Source: Clostridia bacterium (GTDB lineage: Bacteria > Bacillota > Clostridia > Christensenellales > Borkfalkiaceae). From it: 64,000 bases of DNA. The notes under the pieces are model-generated. The model worked only from the letters and a program-made list of their open reading frames with translations, ran no database searches and was not told the origin of the DNA. A program made the position numbers and the translations under genes. The stretch is taken from the NCBI GenBank assembly GCA_017467275.1, contig JAFTSN010000001.1, positions 1 through 64,000 of the forward strand, read 5' to 3'. The first letter of the stretch is position 1, and each line of letters starts with the position of its first letter. Positions 43,610 to 53,196 of this stretch are shown here, one piece after another.

Positions 43610-46231
43610 TCAATTCCTCCTCTTCTTATCGATAGCAACAACGCACGCAAACAGCGAAAGCCCGAAAATCATGCCGCTCGTCAGAGAAATACTGCTCTTG
43701 CAGCCCTTTTTCTTCTTTTTGCCGCTAGTGGTATTACCCGTATTATCGCCGCCTTGGTTTTCTCCCGAACCATCGCCCTCGCCTGGATTTTCGTCTCCGC
43801 CTTCCACGGGGGGCTTATCCTCGGGAATCTGGTCTTCGGCGTCATAATAGGTGTAAAGCGCCACGTTATCGATCATCGCGTAATTGTCGGGATTCTTGTT
43901 CGTCAAGAGCAAGAAACGGATAGAGTTACAAGCGATCGAAAGGCCCGTGTTCGACTTGAACGCGAATTGAATACGCGCCCATCCGTCGCCCAAATCGGTC
44001 TTGGAAATTTCATATTTTTGGCTGTTGGCACCGATCGTCATATCGCCGTCCTCTACCGAGCCGAGCCAAATTTCGTGATGTCCGATATTCGTACCGCCGA
44101 CGAAATTGAACGTAAAGCCCTCGTCCATCGTGAACGTTCTTCCATCTCCGACCGTAACTTCCGTATCCAAGCTCTCTTCGATATTGTACTTATAATCAAA
44201 GGTTACGTAGTACGTTCTTCCCTTTTCAAGCTCCGTTTTACCCGTGTAGATATTGAATGCGGAAGAGAAATCCTTCGTGCTACCTGCAAGGTGCTTCAAC
44301 AAAGCGACTTTGGTCGTGTTGGTGGTATCCTTATCGTTTTTCACGACGGTTGCGGGCATATCGAGAGAAACGGAACCCCAAAGCTCGGGCGTAACCTCGT
44401 CGGCAAACGTCTTACCCACGTCGTAGCCCTCAAAATCGCCGCCTAAAATCAAGTCGTATCTCTTCTTACCCGTTAAATCGCCCTCGTCCTCGGGGGCTTC
44501 CTCTTGAGGAATATCCGAGCCGATCTGCTTTTGCACGGAAACGTAATCAATATCCGCCGCAAAACCGTTAACGCAAGCAAAACGCACGGCAATCTCGTTA
44601 ATCGCAGCCGCTTCTTCCGCCGTCAAGGTCACGTATTGGGTAAACAGCTTATACCCGTCGCCGTCGTCCACGGAATTCGCCAAAATATCGTTTGCCTCGT
44701 TTGCACCCAACGCATAAGTGAGCGCCGCGCCCTGCTGCGATTCATAGCCGTCGGTGACAGCATAGCGGATCTGCACGCGATATTTTCCCTCGTTTTGAAG
44801 ATTGACTTTATTCACAACGGAGGAATAGCCGTCGTTCCCCGAAAGCGTAGCCACGTTAATTTTATTCTTTTCCTTAATTACCGCCGCGCTTTCTTCCTCG
44901 TTGGAGCGAGCGGACGACAGGGCAAGATTTTCCTCGTTTAAGCCGTTGGGAACGGTGTAGCTCTCCGCGTTGCCGAGCATCTTTTCAAAACCGCCGTCGT
45001 AAATTCTCTCACTGCCCCAAACGGGATTGCCCGTCAATTCGGCGCTTACAAGGCGTTTTACGGAAAGATTATCAATCGTTAAAGTGGAAATGTTTTTGGA
45101 CTGGCACCAGAATTGGAAGGAGCCGTCTTTATACGCGATCGTATCGTCGATTTTAATATAAAATACGAAATGATACCAACCCGTTCCAAGCGCGCTTTCT
45201 TTCCACTCGCCAACGAATTGACGGAGAGGCACGTCGAACGTATACGTATCGTTGACAGGGTTGATTCTGAAACCGATATTGTTATCGCTCGCACCCTCGG
45301 GTTTAAAATCGAAGCTATAAGCATACACGCCCGATTTTTCAAACTGATAGCCATAGTAGAACGAGCTGTAATTTGCACCGAACATACTCAAAACGGCGTT
45401 ATTGCCCTCTTTCTTGATAACCGCAGGTGCGTCGTTCACAAACGACCAAATATTGTGCGGTATTTCGGCAATTTCCGTGGGAAGGACATAGCCGCCCTCG
45501 CCCGACATCTCTTTGATCGAAACGTTATCCACCAAGAGATAGTTCGCCGTGGTTTTGCCCGTTCTGAACCATACGCGCAAATACTTCATTTCCGAGCTTG
45601 ACGCTGTAATTTCTTGGCTGAAACGATACCACCCGTCTTTGCCTTGAATTGCCGTACCTGTGCCGATAATAGCCGTGCAAGGATTATTTGCAAACGTCGA
45701 ATCGTTCAACACGGCTTGACAATCCGTTGTCGAACCGCCCATATAATAATCGAACTCGACTAAATAGGTCGTTGCGCCCGTGTTCGTAAACTCCTGGATA
45801 AAGTGTGCGAAATTTCCCGAGCCCGACACGTAGCTCAATTTAATATAGCTGTTGTCACCGTCTTTAACGATGCTTGCAGGCGAATCCGACCAAGCACTGT
45901 TCGCCCAAATGCTCGAGGTTTTTGTCTCAACCGTCGCGCGCTCAACCGTCGCCGAAGTAACGCCGTTCGCAAGATAATTATCATACGTGCCGCCGCCTAC
46001 GACGAGGTTTTCTCCCTTACTGACCATCTCCATGGGGAAATGATCGTAGTGACTGCCCATGACGAGCTCATTGCCGTACTGCGCGCTCTTGTCTTCCACA
46101 AAGGTGGTTTCCGCTGCTTTTGCGTTTTTACTGCCGATCATAGCCGCCGCAAAAGGCGTGACCATCATACAGCCGACCAAAAGAGCCATACCGCGCAAAA
46201 ATTTTCTGCCGTTGGATTTCTTTGTAACCAT
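43610..46231 (-). CDS. Large CBM-like surface protein with membrane anchor
   Basis: 873 residues, ATG behind AAAGGAG. A signal peptide (ending KAAE) is followed by several carbohydrate-binding-module-like beta-sandwich units resembling CBM4/9-type domains. Repeating features are LVVGGGTYDN, DSPASIVKDGDNSYIKLSYV, GNFAHFIQEFTN, KDGWYRFSQEI and YLLVDNVSIKEM. A Pro/Gly/Glu-rich stretch leads to GKKKKKGCKSS, one membrane helix and the tail KKRRN. A cysteine just before the helix (GCKSSIS) is a pattern I associate with Clostridia surface proteins. It probably presents D-arabinan to the secreted endo-enzyme encoded next. Confidence 0.72.
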   Translation of the reverse strand: MVTKKSNGRKFLRGMALLVGCMMVTPFAAAMIGSKNAKAAETTFVEDKSAQYGNELVMGSHYDHFPMEMVSKGENLVVGGGTYDNYLANGVTSATVERATVETKTSSIWANSAWSDSPASIVKDGDNSYIKLSYVSGSGNFAHFIQEFTNTGATTYLVEFDYYMGGSTTDCQAVLNDSTFANNPCTAIIGTGTAIQGKDGWYRFSQEITASSSEMKYLRVWFRTGKTTANYLLVDNVSIKEMSGEGGYVLPTEIAEIPHNIWSFVNDAPAVIKKEGNNAVLSMFGANYSSFYYGYQFEKSGVYAYSFDFKPEGASDNNIGFRINPVNDTYTFDVPLRQFVGEWKESALGTGWYHFVFYIKIDDTIAYKDGSFQFWCQSKNISTLTIDNLSVKRLVSAELTGNPVWGSERIYDGGFEKMLGNAESYTVPNGLNEENLALSSARSNEEESAAVIKEKNKINVATLSGNDGYSSVVNKVNLQNEGKYRVQIRYAVTDGYESQQGAALTYALGANEANDILANSVDDGDGYKLFTQYVTLTAEEAAAINEIAVRFACVNGFAADIDYVSVQKQIGSDIPQEEAPEDEGDLTGKKRYDLILGGDFEGYDVGKTFADEVTPELWGSVSLDMPATVVKNDKDTTNTTKVALLKHLAGSTKDFSSAFNIYTGKTELEKGRTYYVTFDYKYNIEESLDTEVTVGDGRTFTMDEGFTFNFVGGTNIGHHEIWLGSVEDGDMTIGANSQKYEISKTDLGDGWARIQFAFKSNTGLSIACNSIRFLLLTNKNPDNYAMIDNVALYTYYDAEDQIPEDKPPVEGGDENPGEGDGSGENQGGDNTGNTTSGKKKKKGCKSSISLTSGMIFGLSLFACVVAIDKKRRN

Positions 46232-46269
46232 TGATTTCTCCTTTATTTTTGATAATGCTTCGCCCTGAC

Positions 46270-46291
46270 GGCGGAAAAAGAACGCTCCGCC
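46270..46291 (-). promoter_or_regulatory. Hairpin between peptide gene 2 and the CBM-like gene
   Basis: GGCGGA (46270-46275) and TCCGCC (46286-46291) can pair around a 10-base loop. No T tract follows on the minus strand, so it is more likely an mRNA-stabilising or attenuating stem than a terminator. Confidence 0.4.
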
Positions 46292-46318
46292 GCCATGACG
46301 TATCTTTATGAATATGAT

Positions 46319-46450
46319 TTATTGCACTTGATTGTTGAGCGTACCCCAATCAATCTCGCCCTCGTAATTGTCGCCGTCGCTCGTTCTGACGATATCCTCG
46401 TTCGAGCAAACGATTACCTCACAAACAACCGTTTTCCAAAGCTTTTTCAT
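46319..46450 (-). CDS. 43-residue acidic peptide, unknown function (peptide 2)
   Basis: A short gene with AAGGAGG seven bases before the ATG and 43 codons to TAA. It begins MKKLWKTVVCEVIVCSNEDI, continues VRTSDGD and an acidic stretch, and ends with a Trp-containing EIDWGTLNNQVQ. The layout matches peptide 1: a short Lys-rich start, about 15 residues, an acidic-D-(V/I)-(I/V)-x-TS-x-G core, then an acidic/Gly tail with a Trp. It starts 11 bases after the stop of a large secreted protein that, like the partner of peptide 1, lacks a membrane anchor. Two cysteines (C10 and C15) are unique to this copy. No function assigned. Confidence 0.72.
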   Translation of the reverse strand: MKKLWKTVVCEVIVCSNEDIVRTSDGDNYEGEIDWGTLNNQVQ

Positions 46451-46461
46451 GATTTACCTCC

Positions 46462-48783
46462 TTATGCGAAATACGCTTTCGCGGAATCGGAATATTTGAT
46501 CAACTCGCGGATAAGCGCTTTGAAGGCTTCGTCCGTGGACGCATTCAAACGGTTGTAAACGTAGGTCTCGACGCTATAGGAGATCGTGTCGCTAATCGCC
46601 GTCGTCCCGTCAAAAACCGTCGCCTCAAACACAACGCGCATTTCTGCCGCGTTAAGCCCGTCAAGCTTCACGGTGTAGTAGCCCGTCGCGGAATCGTAAA
46701 CAAATTCGCTCGCCGCTTTTTCCACCGTCTGCTCCTCGCCCATAGCGTCGGTGTAGGTCACCTTGACCGTGACATTCGCGCGGTTGGCAACGCCGCTCAA
46801 ATCCATATAGAGCTTGACTTCCACGCTATCGTTGAATACGATCGATTTCCCGACGATCTGCGCCGTCGCGCCGTTTAAAACGGTAACCGCGGAATTGTCG
46901 CTCACGCTGACCTCGCCAGCCGTTGCAAGAGCCTGTTGCTCTGCCGTCAAATCGGCGTTCACGAGATTATCCGCATTCACGTCGAAATAGACCTGCGCCG
47001 CCGCACAGTAGTTCAGCATATCCACAAGCAAGGTCTTAAACGCTTGATCGTCGCTTGCCGCAAGGCGGTTGTAGGCATATTCTTTCACGCTGTAAGTGTC
47101 CACTTGGCTCTTATAGGTCTTGCCGTCTGCGGTTGCATACAACGTAGCTTTGAGCGTATTGCCTGCCTCTGCCGCCGCGATACCGTCAAAGACGAACTTA
47201 TAGCCGTTTTCCGTGAGCGTACCGTCGATCCGTGCGGTTTCTTTGCCCCACGTGCCGTCCTTGTTCCATACCGCTTTTTCTACGGAAAGATAATAGCTGT
47301 CGTAATCCGCGAGATCGCTTGCGGGAACGTAGTAGTTCATGGTAAGGTTATTGTGGAAGGATGCGGAGTGACCGAAATCCACCGTCCAATCGAAATACGT
47401 CTCGTCTTCGCAAAGAGGTTTGACTGTTCTTACGGATACGTTATCGATCAGCATATAGTATTTGCTAGCGTGATTCACGTAAATCCTGAAAATTTCCAAA
47501 TTCTCCGCCACATCTACGTAACCTTTGAAATGGTACCAACCTTCCTTACCCTCGATTGCCGTACCTGCGTTTACATGGAAATTGCCGTAATAAAAACAGT
47601 TCCGCGAAATACTCGTTTGATACCACACCTTGCTAGGTACATCCGTATGCCAACCCGAAATATCATAGAACTCATTCGACCAATAGGATTCGTCCACCGT
47701 ATCGTAAACGCCCTCGGTCATCGCCACTTTACCGAAATCGGTATTTGCTCTATTTGCATTATTGCTGGAATAGAAATCAAATTCGAGGAGATATTTGCCT
47801 GCGCCTCTGTTGTCGAAATTAAAGAACGCGTGCGCAAAGTTATTCGTGCCCGTTGTTTTCGCAAGTTTCAAAACGGTATTGCTGCTATCCGTAGGATCCT
47901 CAACAACGCTTGCAGGGCTGTCTGTCCAATTCGCGTTCGACCAAACGCTATTCACAGGCTCTGTATACGTCGTACCGACTACCGCTTCCGTTTCACCGTC
48001 TGTTAAAACGCTCTCAAACGTTCCGTCCCCTTTGAAAAGGTTCGTCTTTGAATAGCTCTCGGGGAGATCGCTCGCATATTTTACGGATACGTTATCCACA
48101 TAAAAGTTTTGTTCCGTTACGTTTCTCGGCTGATATACTATAAAATATACGGAGTTGAAGGTTGCAGTCGGCGTTCTGATTATTTCTTCAAAGTGATACC
48201 AACCTTCTTTCCCTTGGATTTCCGTACCTGCTTCATACCCCATCCACGTTTCAGCGCTGAACAAGTTTGCGTCGACAGCCGAAGCATCGGGATACTCGCT
48301 ATACTGATCGATCGTTCTCTTATTATTTGCACTATCCAACAACGCCACATACGCGTTGTCCGCCGGCGTTGTGAGATGATAATCGAAAGAAACAAGATAG
48401 TTTCCCGCTCCTTGCGGCGTAAAGTTTTGCGCGGCAAAATACCATGTATTATGCGTAGGCATATTCAATTTCAGCATGGTATTTCCGTCCTCTTTGACGA
48501 TTGAACCTGTCGTGGTGCCGTTATAATTCCACGCACCGCTCACGGTATCCGCCGTCGTCGTAAGCGCTTTTTCCGTCTCGCCCGCCGCCAAAACGTTCTC
48601 GTACGTACCGCCGCCAACGACGAGGTTTTCCGAATAGACAGGCTCGGTTACGCCCGCCTCGGTAAACGCGTCCGCTGATACGTCAAACGCCTGCAACGCA
48701 GGAATCAGACAGCCTGCCAGCATGAGTCCGCTCAAAGCAACTGCTTTTGCACGGTTTTGCCATTGTGTTTTGTTTTTTCTCAT
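46462..48783 (-). CDS. Secreted CBM-like protein with duplicated C-terminal domain, no anchor
   Basis: 773 residues behind AAGGAGG. After the signal peptide (hydrophobic 14-32) are two CBM4/9-like units, related to those of the 873-residue protein (VVGGGTYENVLAAGETE; TDSPASVVEDP; YYMLIDNVSVRTV). The C-terminal 300 residues are two homologous units of about 150 residues, each ending in a Y(S/V)-x-Y-x-YNRL-x-AS-x-D-x-AFK motif and an -AxAYF-like helix. The protein ends SDSAKAYFA with no membrane helix. It follows the GH172 gene and is followed by peptide 2. A binding or scaffold role outside the cell is likely. Confidence 0.72.
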   Translation of the reverse strand: MRKNKTQWQNRAKAVALSGLMLAGCLIPALQAFDVSADAFTEAGVTEPVYSENLVVGGGTYENVLAAGETEKALTTTADTVSGAWNYNGTTTGSIVKEDGNTMLKLNMPTHNTWYFAAQNFTPQGAGNYLVSFDYHLTTPADNAYVALLDSANNKRTIDQYSEYPDASAVDANLFSAETWMGYEAGTEIQGKEGWYHFEEIIRTPTATFNSVYFIVYQPRNVTEQNFYVDNVSVKYASDLPESYSKTNLFKGDGTFESVLTDGETEAVVGTTYTEPVNSVWSNANWTDSPASVVEDPTDSSNTVLKLAKTTGTNNFAHAFFNFDNRGAGKYLLEFDFYSSNNANRANTDFGKVAMTEGVYDTVDESYWSNEFYDISGWHTDVPSKVWYQTSISRNCFYYGNFHVNAGTAIEGKEGWYHFKGYVDVAENLEIFRIYVNHASKYYMLIDNVSVRTVKPLCEDETYFDWTVDFGHSASFHNNLTMNYYVPASDLADYDSYYLSVEKAVWNKDGTWGKETARIDGTLTENGYKFVFDGIAAAEAGNTLKATLYATADGKTYKSQVDTYSVKEYAYNRLAASDDQAFKTLLVDMLNYCAAAQVYFDVNADNLVNADLTAEQQALATAGEVSVSDNSAVTVLNGATAQIVGKSIVFNDSVEVKLYMDLSGVANRANVTVKVTYTDAMGEEQTVEKAASEFVYDSATGYYTVKLDGLNAAEMRVVFEATVFDGTTAISDTISYSVETYVYNRLNASTDEAFKALIRELIKYSDSAKAYFA

Positions 48784-48828
48784 AATATCCTCCTTGATGA
48801 TATTTTTTCCGTTTATTTCAACGGTTTT

Positions 48829-49917
48829 TTATTTTTTAATATTTCCCCAAATAACGTCCTCGTCCTCCAAGGGCAAGCGCTCTTTCATTTCGGGAAGGGG
48901 TTCAAACGGTTTGTGGGGTTCGGTCTGATACCAATATGCCGTCGTGGACCAGTCGTCGTTTCTATGGTTGTTGTGTCCGTGCTCGATCGTCACGCGTATG
49001 CTGTTTTCAAACATGATAGGATCTTGCACGTGGTAACGATAATAGGTGATCTTACCCATCCAATTATTTTCGCCGCCAAGGATAATCCCGTGATAAGGCG
49101 CGGAATATTCTTGCTGGGGGCACCAAGCCATATTCACGTAGTCCTCCGTACCCGTGCCGTGGAGCGACGGTTTTTCCTCGCCGTCGATAAAGATCATGTC
49201 GTCGCCCTCGCCCGGCCAGTTCCAATAAGCGGACTTGCTTAAATTATGTATGTTGATATTACAGCCGCAATAATGTCCCTTGCCGACGGCATCCAAAATG
49301 ACGTAATTTTCTGCGCCCGTGGTATTTTCCCCGCCGAAACACCAATCATGACGATCGGCAAAATCTTCCTCGGGTTTACCTTTCGTGGGGCACTCTCTAT
49401 GCCATTTTGCGTGGAAATACAACGCGTCCTCGGGGAGCTCTTTCTTTTCTTCATAATCTACGTAATAATAGAAGAAAATACTGTGCTCGCACTCGTTGAC
49501 CACCTCAATTCTCGCGCGTTTTCTAAACGGCATGGGCCACCAGCTATTCAGACCTCTGCCGTCCTCGGGGCTCATTTGCAAAGGCGCGGAAACAAAGTTT
49601 TTACAAACGCCGTGTCCCATACCGAAGAAGTCACCCAAAGGTGCTTCCACGGAGGGCGTATCTTCGCCGTCCCAATACATACGAAGAACGATTTTGCGCA
49701 TTTCGTATTTGCCCTTTCCACTCGTCGGGTCGGCAACGGTGATCCAAATGTGCGTGATTACGCCGCAACCCTCTATGTCTGCGACCACGCGTTTTTCGCC
49801 CGAGGGAATTGTCAATCTATCGTCGTTTCCACCCGTTCTGTCGTAGCTAGAAACTCTGCGACGTTTACCGCTCCTCGCCATAAAGATACTGGACATATCC
49901 GATATGATTTTTTCCAT
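48829..49917 (-). CDS. GH172 (DUF2961) enzyme, probable exo-D-arabinofuranosidase
   Basis: 362 residues, no signal peptide. The N-terminal RRVSSYDRTGGNDD and the central YWNWPGEGDDMIFIDGE and HGTGTEDYVNMAW segments identify DUF2961, now GH172. The two glutamates E237 (GEGDD) and E258 (GTEDY) are 21 residues apart, the same spacing I recall for the nucleophile and acid/base of the characterised difructose dianhydride enzyme of the family. GH172 also includes exo-alpha-D-arabinofuranosidases acting on mycobacterial D-arabinan. With the DUF4185 pair and arabinose-5-phosphate isomerase in the same operon, a D-arabinofuranosidase role is favoured over fructan metabolism. It should act in the cytoplasm on imported oligosaccharides. 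Confidence 0.87.
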   Translation of the reverse strand: MEKIISDMSSIFMARSGKRRRVSSYDRTGGNDDRLTIPSGEKRVVADIEGCGVITHIWITVADPTSGKGKYEMRKIVLRMYWDGEDTPSVEAPLGDFFGMGHGVCKNFVSAPLQMSPEDGRGLNSWWPMPFRKRARIEVVNECEHSIFFYYYVDYEEKKELPEDALYFHAKWHRECPTKGKPEEDFADRHDWCFGGENTTGAENYVILDAVGKGHYCGCNINIHNLSKSAYWNWPGEGDDMIFIDGEEKPSLHGTGTEDYVNMAWCPQQEYSAPYHGIILGGENNWMGKITYYRYHVQDPIMFENSIRVTIEHGHNNHRNDDWSTTAYWYQTEPHKPFEPLPEMKERLPLEDEDVIWGNIKK

Positions 49918-49945
49918 GTTCTATATACTCCGTTTTTTTATTTTT

Positions 49946-50785
49946 TTATTTGATTCCCGCGATTGAGATACCCTGCACGATATATTTTTGGAAGAAACAA
50001 TATATCGAGAACGGGATAATCAAGCTGATTAGCGTTGCAACGAGCACCACGCCGTAATTTCCTTTGTATCTGGAACTGAGCGTGCGCACAAGTTGCATGA
50101 TTTGATACAGTTCGGTTTTTTTCGTGATCGTCATAACGGGCCACAGGAAGCTGTTATAGTAGCCCATAAACACGGACATACCGATAATAACCATAGGCGC
50201 GGTGGATATCCGCGTATAAATGCGGAAGAAAATCCCGCCTTTGGAAAGTCCGTCGATCATCGCGGCTTCCTCTATGTATTTTGGAACGCCATAGAAATAC
50301 TGTCTAAAAAAGAAAATGTTATAGCCTGATGCAATGCCCGGGATTATCAACACCCAAATGGTGTCCAACATATTTAAGAAGGACACAACTCGCACCGACG
50401 TAAGCAAAATCGTGATTCCCGGGATAAACATTGTGGAGAACATATAGATCCACAAGAATTTCTTAAACGGAAAATCCACTCTTGCAAACGCATATGCCGC
50501 CATCATGTTAACAAGTAGGCTCAACACCACCGAAAGGACGGACACGAGCGTCGTACTGCCGATGGAAAGGAGATAATTATAATCGGGCATATTGAATACC
50601 GTTTTAAAATTATCGGTGATCCACTCGTTGGGCAACCAATGCAGCGGCAGCTCAAAAATTTCGCTTCTCCCTTTAAACATGGACGGAAGCGCCCAAAGCA
50701 CGGGGAAGAGCACGATCAATATCACTAGGCACATCAGCGCCTTTCCAATCACGTTACCGATCTTTTTTTGTGTACTTGCTTTCAT
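49946..50785 (-). CDS. CUT1 sugar ABC transporter permease (MalG type)
   Basis: 279 residues with six predicted helices and EAA-loop KYIEEAAMIDGLSKGGIFF. It forms the importer of the D-arabinan operon with the two upstream genes; the gap to the MalF-type gene is ten bases. It should import D-arabino-oligosaccharides if the operon assignment is right. Confidence 0.92.
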   Translation of the reverse strand: MKASTQKKIGNVIGKALMCLVILIVLFPVLWALPSMFKGRSEIFELPLHWLPNEWITDNFKTVFNMPDYNYLLSIGSTTLVSVLSVVLSLLVNMMAAYAFARVDFPFKKFLWIYMFSTMFIPGITILLTSVRVVSFLNMLDTIWVLIIPGIASGYNIFFFRQYFYGVPKYIEEAAMIDGLSKGGIFFRIYTRISTAPMVIIGMSVFMGYYNSFLWPVMTITKKTELYQIMQLVRTLSSRYKGNYGVVLVATLISLIIPFSIYCFFQKYIVQGISIAGIK

Positions 50786-50795
50786 GGTCCCCTCC

Positions 50796-51740
50796 TCAAT
50801 CGTCCTCGGATTTTTTGGATTGGACCAAAAAGAATACGACCGAATTCAGCGTACCGATTATAATCATAACCAAAATCGCGCCTGCAATCGTAACGCTGGA
50901 AGACTGCAACACGTTTCTGTAATTGTTAAACAGATACAGAACGGGTGTGAGTGTGGACTCCAACGGTCCGCCGCCCGTCATCATGAACGGGATTTCAAAC
51001 ATAGCCAGTGCGCCCGTCAAAAGACCTACGATCGTCAAAAGGAAATAGTTCATCATGCTGGGCACGGTGATCTTGATCAGCTTATTCCACCAATTCGCCC
51101 CGTCCAGCGTCGCCGCTTCGTAATAGTCCTTGGGTATATTGATTAGCCCCGCATACATAACAAGCGCGTTATATCCGAATCCCAACCATAAGGTTGGCAA
51201 AATAACAAACACTCTCGCCCACGTCTTTTCCATATCTATGGCAATCGGCTTCATGTCTAACTGCAATAATATGCCGTTGATGAGACCGCCGCCGTAGTTC
51301 GTCATAAACAGGAACACAATCGAAGCCGCCACGCCCGAAATAAGATACGGAATATAGACGATTGCGCGCGTTACGAGCCCAAATCCGCTTTTATCCGCTT
51401 TTAAAACGTGCGCAAACGAAAACGAAAGCAAGAGCTGCGCCACAACGATAATCACCGCAAATAAAAGCGCGTTCAAAAACGAGTTGACGAACGACGTCGT
51501 TCTTATAATCGTCAAATAATTATCAAGCCCGACGAATTTCTGTACGTCCGCATACGAACGGTAGTCGAAAAAGCTACGGACGATTGCGATCAACAGAGGA
51601 ACGACGACGAAGACCGTCAGCAATATAAACGCGGGTGCCAACAGCGCGTAGCCCGTAAATGCATAACGGTATTTAAACTTGTTTTTGCCGAAGATTTTCG
51701 CGTGAAAAGCGTTCAATTTTGCTTTTCCCTCCGATTTCAT
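50796..51740 (-). CDS. CUT1 sugar ABC transporter permease (MalF type)
   Basis: 314 residues with a basic N-terminus, six predicted helices and EAA-loop DYYEAATLDGANWWNKLIKI. It overlaps the binding-protein stop by four bases (ATGA). Confidence 0.92.
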   Translation of the reverse strand: MKSEGKAKLNAFHAKIFGKNKFKYRYAFTGYALLAPAFILLTVFVVVPLLIAIVRSFFDYRSYADVQKFVGLDNYLTIIRTTSFVNSFLNALLFAVIIVVAQLLLSFSFAHVLKADKSGFGLVTRAIVYIPYLISGVAASIVFLFMTNYGGGLINGILLQLDMKPIAIDMEKTWARVFVILPTLWLGFGYNALVMYAGLINIPKDYYEAATLDGANWWNKLIKITVPSMMNYFLLTIVGLLTGALAMFEIPFMMTGGGPLESTLTPVLYLFNNYRNVLQSSSVTIAGAILVMIIIGTLNSVVFFLVQSKKSEDD

Positions 51741-53146
51741 TTCTCCGCCCCCGTTTTTGCAAGACGGGGATTATTCCCCGCAAGGTTGTTGTTCGCCATA
51801 ATCTTTTCAATTTCGGTAATCACGTCGCCAATGCGGCTATTCCAGCTGTCCTCCATAGAAGTGCCGTCGAGCGCGTCGATCGTGATTCCTTGCACCAAGC
51901 CGATGGTCTGCAAGTTGATGTCATAGGTGAAAATGGCTTCGGGAATCGCTTTATCCGTAATATCCAACACCGTGGTCAACCACTCGGCGGGACAGACATT
52001 AGAAATATCCGTTTGCGCGAGCTTTTCTTGCATCCTCTTGCGGGGCATCGATTTGGAATAATGCGCCGCTGCGAAATATCTTTCGGGCGCCGTGGTGTCC
52101 TCGCCCGCCGCAAGATATTCGATAATCTTCGCCGCCGCAGTAGGATTTTTCGACTTCGCGTCGATTACGAGCGACCAGCCGCCGTTCGTTGCCGTCGTAC
52201 CCTTATTCGCTCCGCCGTTAAGCGTGGGGATCGTTGCAACGCCGATATCCTTCGCCATATCCGCGCCGTACGTCTCCATAATCTCGGCAATCCCCCAGCT
52301 ACCCGTATATACGATCGCCGCTTTACCGTCGCAAAGATCGATAATTTGATCGTTATATCCCGTCGTCCAAGTTTCAGGAACGTATTCGTTCGTGTACATC
52401 TCAACGAAGAACGCCGCGAGGTCTTTATACGCCTTGGAATTCACAACGATCTCGGACCAATCCTCCGTGAGACAAACGTTTCCGCCCGTCAAGTTGGCTT
52501 GCAAGCCTTGCGTAGCCCAGCCCGCTTGACCGAAATCGTACATCAAGCAAGGATACTTGCCGTTCTTTTTCTTCATTGTCGTTTTAAGCTTCGCGCAAGC
52601 CGCGTACAAATCGTCAAACGACCACTCTTCTGCCTTGGAATAATCTACGCCCGCCGCCGTCAATAAATCCTTGCGGTAATACATAACCGCCGACGGCTCC
52701 ATCAGTTGCGGATAGCCATAATAATTGCCGCTATAAGTAACAAGGGATTTCGCGGAATCGGTCAAATCTGCAAACGAGGCCTCAGGCAACAGATTGTTTA
52801 AAGGAAGCACCGTTTCATTGCGCACCTCACTATATAAATTCATATACGACACCTGATAAATATCGGGCGCGTTTCCGCTGTCTTGCGCCGCGGCAAGCGC
52901 ATCGCCAAAGGCGTCCTCCGTAATAAAACGGTAATCAATATGAAGCCCGTCCGTCTTGTCTTTGTTGAAATCGTCCATGATTGATTTCATGACGTTGTTG
53001 CTCCAATCCTCAAAATCGCGAAGCCAGACGGAAACGACCGTTGCCCCCGCCTCGGGACCGTCACCCTTATCGCCGCACGAAGCAAAAGCACCCATCGTAC
53101 AGGTAGCAGCAAGGCAAAGTGCCAAAAGTTTCTTCTTGTTTTTCAT
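51737..53146 (-). CDS. Sugar-binding lipoprotein, first gene of the D-arabinan operon
   Basis: 469 residues with lipobox AFASC (Cys24) and ATG behind GGAGGG. The mature region (TVVSVWLRDFEDWSNNV, QDSGNAPDIYQVSYMN) is a family 1 extracellular solute-binding protein. It is the first gene after the strong promoter with three palindromes and leads directly into the two permease genes. The proposed ligand is a D-arabino-oligosaccharide released by the secreted DUF4185 enzyme. Confidence 0.93.
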   Translation of the reverse strand: MKNKKKLLALCLAATCTMGAFASCGDKGDGPEAGATVVSVWLRDFEDWSNNVMKSIMDDFNKDKTDGLHIDYRFITEDAFGDALAAAQDSGNAPDIYQVSYMNLYSEVRNETVLPLNNLLPEASFADLTDSAKSLVTYSGNYYGYPQLMEPSAVMYYRKDLLTAAGVDYSKAEEWSFDDLYAACAKLKTTMKKKNGKYPCLMYDFGQAGWATQGLQANLTGGNVCLTEDWSEIVVNSKAYKDLAAFFVEMYTNEYVPETWTTGYNDQIIDLCDGKAAIVYTGSWGIAEIMETYGADMAKDIGVATIPTLNGGANKGTTATNGGWSLVIDAKSKNPTAAAKIIEYLAAGEDTTAPERYFAAAHYSKSMPRKRMQEKLAQTDISNVCPAEWLTTVLDITDKAIPEAIFTYDINLQTIGLVQGITIDALDGTSMEDSWNSRIGDVITEIEKIMANNNLAGNNPRLAKTGAEK

Positions 53147-53196
53147 AATAAATCCCTCCGTTTTCTCATATTGAAAAACAACAATTTATAAATTTG

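Noticed and set aside
48829..49917. GH172 as a fructan (difructose dianhydride) enzyme
   Set aside because: The catalytic residues allow it, but neighbouring DUF4185 enzymes and arabinose-5-phosphate isomerase point to D-arabinan, and no fructan gene is seen.
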